DNA of 64,000 bases from Oscarella lobularis. Lineage: Eukaryota > Porifera > Homoscleromorpha > Homosclerophorida > Oscarellidae. Below, piece after piece: positions 58,544-64,000 of the stretch. The position numbers were made by a program, and so were the translations under genes. Below the pieces are notes generated by a model, which was given only the letters and a program-made list of their open reading frames with translations, searched no databases and was not told the origin of the DNA. The stretch covers positions 2,221,733-2,285,732 of the forward strand of contig NC_089175.1 of assembly GCF_947507565.1 (NCBI RefSeq), in the 5' to 3' direction. Each line of letters starts with the position of its first letter. Position 1 is the first letter of the stretch.

Positions 58544-58960
58544 TTAGCGCACTTTGAAGGAGTGACAGCAGATAGTCGGATGATCTCCTCCTATGTCATT
58601 TAAGATGACCAATTCGTGCGTATCACCTGGTTTCACGGTGTAGGAATACGTCGAGAATAAGAAATTCGTTGTCTAAGAAGATTGAACTGAAATCGTGAAA
58701 GGCGAGCCAGGTCCTCCGAATCTAGGAGGAAAAGAAGCAACCTTTAGCTTTTGAAGGGTGCCGTTCACTATGCGACTAAGATATTTGAGCTTTTCCTTTT
58801 CCCCGCACCAGATGTTCATAATAAGAGGATGATCGGCACTATCCGCGATCAAAATGAAAAGAAATCCAGCCGAATTCGACGTAAACGTTCCGCTGAGAAT
58901 GACGGTGTTGTTCAGGGAGAGCGACGTCTGAATTATCATTGGCACAATGAGACAAGCCAT
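58544..58960 (-). pseudogene. Remnant of a second galectin type, copy B2
   Basis: Near-identical to B1: MACLIVPMIIQTSLSLNN start, galectin-like strands, no sugar-pocket residues, the same in-frame TAG, then the FLFSTYSYTVKPGDTHELV part to a stop at 58544. The start with MACLIVPM is intact here, whereas B1 has lost it. Confidence 0.55.
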
Positions 58961-59109
58961 GTCGTGGAGTATGCAGCCGCAGAAGAAAAAACGGGTCGGG
59001 AATGAGCAAGATCAAGATTGCGAGTTTTTCTTTTTATCTGTGCCCCGAGTCACCTGCTCAGTCAGCTGGTGCGTCACCCGTTTCGCGTTTTAATTAATTA
59101 AAGCCAGAG

Positions 59110-60770
59110 CGCGTCGGTGATGTGGGTTTTGCTGCTAATTTTTGTCTCGGTACCTGAGTACCGAGACATAGTTTTTGGTATGTAAAAATTTTGTTCGTTG
59201 CGTACCGGAAAAGTGGTCGGTGGTACGCTGTCGCGATTGCGTCCGTCAGGTGTCCGATACATTGTAGTTGTGCACCTGGGTATTTGTTAGGGTCCTTGTC
59301 TTTTAGTTTCGGAGAAATTTGGGTCCTTTCGTGAAACAGAATGTGACGTCACAGAGTTTGGAATGCTCGTTTGCATCTAATTACCAGGCTTCTTGATGTG
59401 GAGGGTGGATACGTTTCCGCCTTCCCAGAGAAGTTTGGAATGCTCGTTTGCATCTAATTACCGGGCTCCTGGTCATGTTTTAGGTACACCCGTTGTAACA
59501 ATGCGTTTACCTTTCGGTTTTTTCAAGGACGTGCCGATGTGCGTTTGCGGCGTTCGGTTTGTTGTTCCGGAGCTTGGGCAAAGTGATGAAAACTGACATA
59601 AGAAATATGTAAGGGATATGTGCCCGTGTCTGTGGGGCTTGGTTAGGTACTGATCGCTCTTCATTATTTAATTCTATGCGCGAGGAACCTGGGAGATGGC
59701 GTTGTGTCCGTCGCTGCAGCAGTTGAAGCGACGCTAAGGAGCTCAGCATTGTGACTCGCTGAAATGAGCGATGTGAATGAGATGCGTCTAGACGTGGTAG
59801 GGAGGCGTGACGGTATCAATTTTCCATTTCTCGTGGGAACGTGGTGAGTCGCCTAAATGCTCACCATGGTACCAGTCAAAATAAGCGAAGCGCCCTCTCT
59901 ACCGTAGTCAAAATACCACGCGCCTCATTTGCCGCTCATTCAGAGTCAGCTAGTCACGCTTGCTGTACTGCTCATCATAGCTTCTGCTGCTGCAGAAATG
60001 AACGCGCCGGCATCGCCGCCCATGATAGAATTTTTGAGCAACCTGAAGTACCTAACCAAGCCCTCGACAGACACAAATATCTCTGCCATATACATTCTTT
60101 CAGTTGCCGCCACTTCGCCCATGCCCTAGGAAGAAACCCAATTCCGCAAACGATAAGCGCATATATCGGCACAGAAAAGAACTGAAAGGTATAGTTCCAA
60201 ACTTCTGTGACATTTTCGAAAAAAGCGAGCCCTGCCCTAACAATCACCGAGGACACAACAACGCCATGCACGGCTTCCGGCTCCTAGCTGTCGCTCGCAA
60301 CTGTTAGCCCGAGCGCAAAAGCTAGCGAAAGAGCTAGGGCAGTGCTAGCGACAGGTTGACAAACGGAGTTTAGTGGGGTCCCAGGACCCTGAAGGGATCG
60401 AGTCGATCAAGGGGAACGCTTAGCTTAGGTGTGAAAGTTGGAGGGCATGCGGCGACCACTGCTGGACCCGAATTTTTCCAGCATTTCGGTTTTTATCACC
60501 GGCGACGTCGATTTGTTTGTTTCGGCAGCAGTTCAGGCTAAACGCTAAGGAGAAGAGTAGTGTACCTGAGCTGTGAATGAGGTGCGGTAGGGAGGCGGTA
60601 GGGAGGCGTGGATAGACGGGTACGGTGAGGGGAGTGTTCTCAGTCTCACAGAAATGAGGCGGCGCGTGCCGTCTGCTTCTCGTAGACATTGTCCTCGCAG
60701 ACGGCGATTACGATTACACCAGATCGGACGACCACTACCGCCGCCTAAACACTCACCACAGTACCAGTCT
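59110..60770. repeat. Nested repeats: hairpin, inverted repeat and direct repeats
   Basis: 59144-59167 is a perfect 10-bp hairpin (GTCTCGGTAC, loop CTGA). GAAGTTTGGAATGCTCG repeats at about 59355 and 59430. About 59500-59690 is an imperfect inverted copy of about 60000-60210 (shared AAGTACCTAACCAAGC on opposite strands). About 59700-59885 is a direct copy of about 60485-60770 (GCAGTT, CGCTAAGGAG, GGTAGGGAGGCGTG, CTCACCA). Together these look like foldback elements inserted in one another. The open frames here are not supported as genes. Confidence 0.6.
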
Positions 60771-62228
60771 AAATCGTCAAGACGATTTTTTAAAATTGTC
60801 AAGGCAAAAATCTTCATGACGATTTCGATTTTTATTTATGACGATTTTTGCCTTAACAATTTTTAAAAATCGTTATGATTAAAAATCGTAATGACGATTT
60901 TTGCCTGGACGATTTTGAAAAATCGTCATGACGATTTTTACCTTGACAATTTTTAAAAACAGTCATGACGATTTTACCTTGACGATTTTTGCCTTGACGA
61001 TTTTTAAAAATCGTCATGATTAAAAATCGTCTTGACAATTTTTGCCTTGACGATTTTTCCAAAATCGCCATGACGATTTTTACCTTGACGATTTTTGCCT
61101 TGACGATTTTTAAAAATTGTCATGACGATTTTTTCTTTGACGATTTTTTACGATTTTTGCCTTGACGATTTTTGCCTTGACGATTTTTACCTCTACGATT
61201 TTTAAAAATTGTTATGATGATTTTTTCTTTGACGATTTTTGCCTTGGCGATTTTTGCCTTGACGATTTTTCCTTAATGATTTTTAATTTAAAAATCGTCA
61301 TGACAATTTTTAAAAATCGTCAAGGCAAAAATCGTCAGGTAAAAATCGTCATGACGATTTTTAAAAATCGTCATGACGTTTTCAAAAATCGTCAAAGAAA
61401 AAATCATCATCACAATTTTTAAAAATTGTCAAGGGAAAAATCGTCAAGGGAAAAATCGTCAGGACGATTTTTAGAAATTGTCAAGGCAAAAATCGTCATG
61501 ACGATTTTTAATAATGACGATTTTTAAAAATCCTCAAGGCAAAAATCGTCAAGGTAAAAATCGTCATAACTGTTTTTAAAAATTGTCAAAATAAAAATCG
61601 TCATGACGATTTTTCGAAATCGTCTAGGCAAAAATCGTCATGACGATTTTTACCTCTACGATTTTTAAAAATTGTTATGATGATTTTTTCTTTGACGATT
61701 TTTGCCTTGGCGATTTTTGCCTTGACGATTTTTGCCTTGGCGATTTTTGCCTTGACGATTTTTCCTTAATGATTTTTAAAAATCGTCATGACAATTTTTA
61801 AAAATCGTCAAGGCAAAAATCGTCAAGGTAAAAATCGTCATGACGATTTTTAAAAATCGTTATGACGTTTTTAAAAATCGTCAAAGAAAAAATCATCATC
61901 ACAATTTTTAAAAATTGTCAAGGGAAAAATCGTCAAGGGAAAAATCGTCAGGACGATTTTTAGAAATTGTCAAGGCAAAAATCGTCATGACGATTTTTAA
62001 TAATGACGATTTTTAAAAATCCTCAAGGCAAAAATCGTCAAGGTAAAAATCGTCATGACTGTTTTTAAAAATTGTCAAGGTAAAAATCGTCATGACGATT
62101 TTTCGAAATCGTCTAGGCAAAAATCGTCATGACGATTTTTATCATGGCGATTTTTAAAAATCCTCAAGGCAAAAATCGTCAAGACGATTTTTAAAAATCG
62201 TCAAGGCAAAAATCGTCAAGGCAAAAAT
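60770..62228. repeat. Palindromic satellite of TGACGATTTTT units, 1.45 kb
   Basis: Repeats of about 15-30 bp built from TGACGATTTTT, AAAAATCGTCA and GCCTTG/CAAGGC. Many neighbouring units are inverted, so the array is a chain of hairpins. The left half mostly reads TTTTTGCCTTGACGA; the right part mostly reads the opposite strand. A higher-order copy is visible: the segment with TACCTCTACGATTTTT at 61187 recurs at 61650, 463 bp later. Confidence 0.92.
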
Positions 62229-63038
62229 ATTTCTGCTTACGCATGCGCACTGTAATTCTTTCAACACCACTTTTGCTCGCATCCATGAATTTTCGGGGTT
62301 TTCCGCCTGCTGCCTGTCTGCCAACCTTTTTATAACCCCGCCCTTCGGAAACAAACGGGTATCCCTTTGAGGGGGCCCACTAAAACTCCTGCGTAAAAAC
62401 CCACAACATACGGTCTTGGGTTTGTAGCAGTAAAATAAAATGTAAAGGCGTGATCAATCTGTATGATTGAGGAAGAGAAGAATACTTGATCATCGATGAT
62501 AATATTCATCATCATCACCATCAAGTACTGTACCCTTCTCTTTTTTTCCTTCACGTTGCACTCTGCTTTATATTTTACTGTTACACCTGCAATTTCATGC
62601 AAGACAAACCGAGACATTTTTCCAAACTAAAACTTGTTTTCCTAGTCATTACTGTATATCTGGGTGACTTCTCACCTCTCCAGACTCCGTCAGGCTGGCC
62701 CAACGCACAGAAAGGTGAGTGTAATCGTCTCTGCGTCCGTAGGTCTAGTTTTCTTCGTTCTAAATAACGAGGCTGATCGCGTTGTTTTAATTAATTAAAG
62801 TTGCGTATTAGGAAGTGAAGGGTTACCCCTCTATTCCTCACCGACAGCGTAAGTGAAGCGGGCTGCTCAGTAATTTGAATGCAAGAACCATTTATCTATT
62901 CACTAGCGCTCGACGGAAAAAAAGCAGCAGAAGCAAAAACAGGCAAGAGGTTCAATTGAGATCGCACCGCATTTGGCTAAGAAAACTTTACTTACTTAAG
63001 AACGGATGAATTTGGCTCAGAGCCTCGTACCTTGTTTC
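62229..63038. other. Spacer with a small foldback element and galectin flank
   Basis: About 62427-62585 is an imperfect foldback: GCAGTAAAATA... on the left has its complement TATTTTACTG on the right, with GAGAAGAATACTTGAT facing ATCAAGTACTG. 62640-62880 repeats 53620-53850 almost exactly (galectin flank). Confidence 0.65.
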
Positions 63039-63485
63039 TCAGTGCACTTCAATACTTTCGGCACAGATGGCTTGATTGCCTGGAGAGTTGACATTAGCGA
63101 CTTGAAATATCTTCAGTTCCTCTGCTCCCGCGTCATTGGGAAAGTGAGCGACGACCTGATCATTGATTGATACGGCGAAATCGGTGCTCGAGATCGAAGC
63201 GGACATCGTGAAAGACGAGCCAGGACTTCCGAAGTTGTCTGGAAATGGAATTCTCGTCTCGTTGCCCCATTTGCCGTTCACCATGTGATTGATAATGATT
63301 AGGTCTTCGTGTATATACGGAAAGCCCTTCCAGCGCGGATTGACGACAAGAGGAATTTCGGTATCGTTGGTCATGTAATAATAGGCAAAAGACTTCGGTT
63401 CTGACTGCACCGTTCCGCGGAGGATGACAGCGCTTTGCAGAGATAGCACAGTGTTGATCGCCAGTGGCAGAGTGAAGCAACCCAT
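63039..63485 (-). CDS. Galectin, copy A4
   Basis: A single-exon 148-residue protein from MGCFTLPLAINTVLSL. VNPRW, LIIIN and KWGNETR are kept. The loop after NPRW reads KGFPYIHED, same length as A2 but different in most positions. Most other differences from A2 are single conservative changes. It ends AICAESIEVH. It is the right-most intact member, and its upstream flank continues to the window edge, so the array may go on. Confidence 0.85.
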   Translation of the reverse strand: MGCFTLPLAINTVLSLQSAVILRGTVQSEPKSFAYYYMTNDTEIPLVVNPRWKGFPYIHEDLIIINHMVNGKWGNETRIPFPDNFGSPGSSFTMSASISSTDFAVSINDQVVAHFPNDAGAEELKIFQVANVNSPGNQAICAESIEVH

Positions 63486-64000
63486 GACGCGAATCTTCTT
63501 GGAGCTGAGAGGAGCAAGTTGAGCTGAGAAGGGTAACGAATGAACACAAGCCTCGAATTCTCGCTTATATCTCCACCAGGCAATTAACGGTGACCGCAAG
63601 GTGCAAGATTCTCTCCAGGTGAGCATGCAGCTGTGAGTCACCAGCAAGAAATTTTCATGCGGTGTGAAGTTTCTCTACTGGAGAGAGCATTCTGTGGTAG
63701 GTATTCGCAGCAAAGAGAGTTTCTCTATTTGTGAAGGTTTTGTCGGAGTGCAGTTCTGCTAGTCATCTTGTAAGAGGCGTCGCATCGCGTCGCGGCTAGG
63801 AGCGTTTTCGGTCTGCTAGACATATCCTACGGGTCAAGAAAGCATTATTGAGCAGCTGTGAGTCATCAGCAAGAAATTTTCATGCAGTGCGAGGTTTCTC
63901 TACCGGAGAGAGCATTCTATGGCAGGCATTCGTACGAAAGAGAGTTTCTCTAGTTGTGGAGGTTTTGTCCTAGCGCCGGTCTGCTAGTCATCTTGGCGTG
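63486..64000. repeat. Duplicated galectin upstream flank at right edge
   Basis: Matches 54474-55000 nearly base for base, including the internal tandem block. No gene seen before the edge. Confidence 0.75.

Noticed and set aside
59929-60129. 66-residue frame with a signal-peptide-like start
   Set aside because: Falls within an inverted repeat whose other arm has no matching frame; probably chance.
60853-62354. Open frames inside the TGACGATTTTT satellite
   Set aside because: Repetitive translation of a simple repeat.

Overview
The window looks like compact nuclear DNA from an early-branching animal. The animal-type gene set (nicastrin, polyhomeotic, a PEA3-like ETS factor, DYRK1, LRRC58, COG8, galectins), very short GT-AG introns (mostly about 50-70 nt, AT-rich against GC-rich exons) and gaps of only 70-300 bp between genes fit a sponge. 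A homoscleromorph such as Oscarella is my best guess; that is an inference from gene style, not from a marker sequence. I saw no rRNA, tRNA, CRISPR array or prokaryotic feature.

Layout. 1-4.4 kb: the left-edge start of a secreted or membrane protein (minus strand), then three minus-strand single-exon genes for secreted proteins that look like diverged FGF-type beta-trefoils. 6.1-6.7 kb: a four-exon gene for a small basic protein. 7.2-8.5 kb: tandem repeats and a 20-nt poly-C run. 8.6-9.7 kb: a spliced, apparently non-coding transcript whose exons are packed with perfect short hairpins. 10.6-11.9 kb: a short polyhomeotic homologue followed by its decayed tandem copy. 12.1-16.0 kb: an unrecognised helical protein gene and an ankyrin-SH3 gene on the minus strand, the latter divergent from a CFAP97D (hemingway) gene at 16.06 kb. 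17.2-26.1 kb: TOMM40 (minus) divergent from nicastrin, then a seven-pass membrane protein and DNA polymerase kappa.

26.1-30.5 kb is an accessory block: four intact and two decayed two-exon genes for tiny zinc-ribbon proteins, mixed with hairpin-rich DNA. 30.57-32.25 kb is a 1.68-kb transposon with 0.65-kb inverted repeats, lying just upstream of a decayed PEX19 copy. The intact PEX19 at 35.2 kb keeps the matching empty site. 34.3 kb holds a death-fold domain gene. 36.5-51.4 kb is a dense housekeeping and regulatory run, all plus strand: PPOX (haem), SC5D (sterol), LRRC58, COG8 (Golgi), an ETS factor and DYRK1.

51.7-64 kb is a recently duplicated galectin array on the minus strand: three intact galectins that differ mainly in one loop, one broken galectin spanning a 200-N gap, and remnants of a second galectin type. 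It is interrupted by a CARD-like remnant, foldback DNA and a 1.45-kb TGACGATTTTT-type palindromic satellite.

The strongest candidates for something undescribed are the hairpin-per-exon RNA at 8.6-9.7 kb, the zinc-ribbon mini-gene family and the FGF-like trio. The galectin array adds a plausible diversification system.
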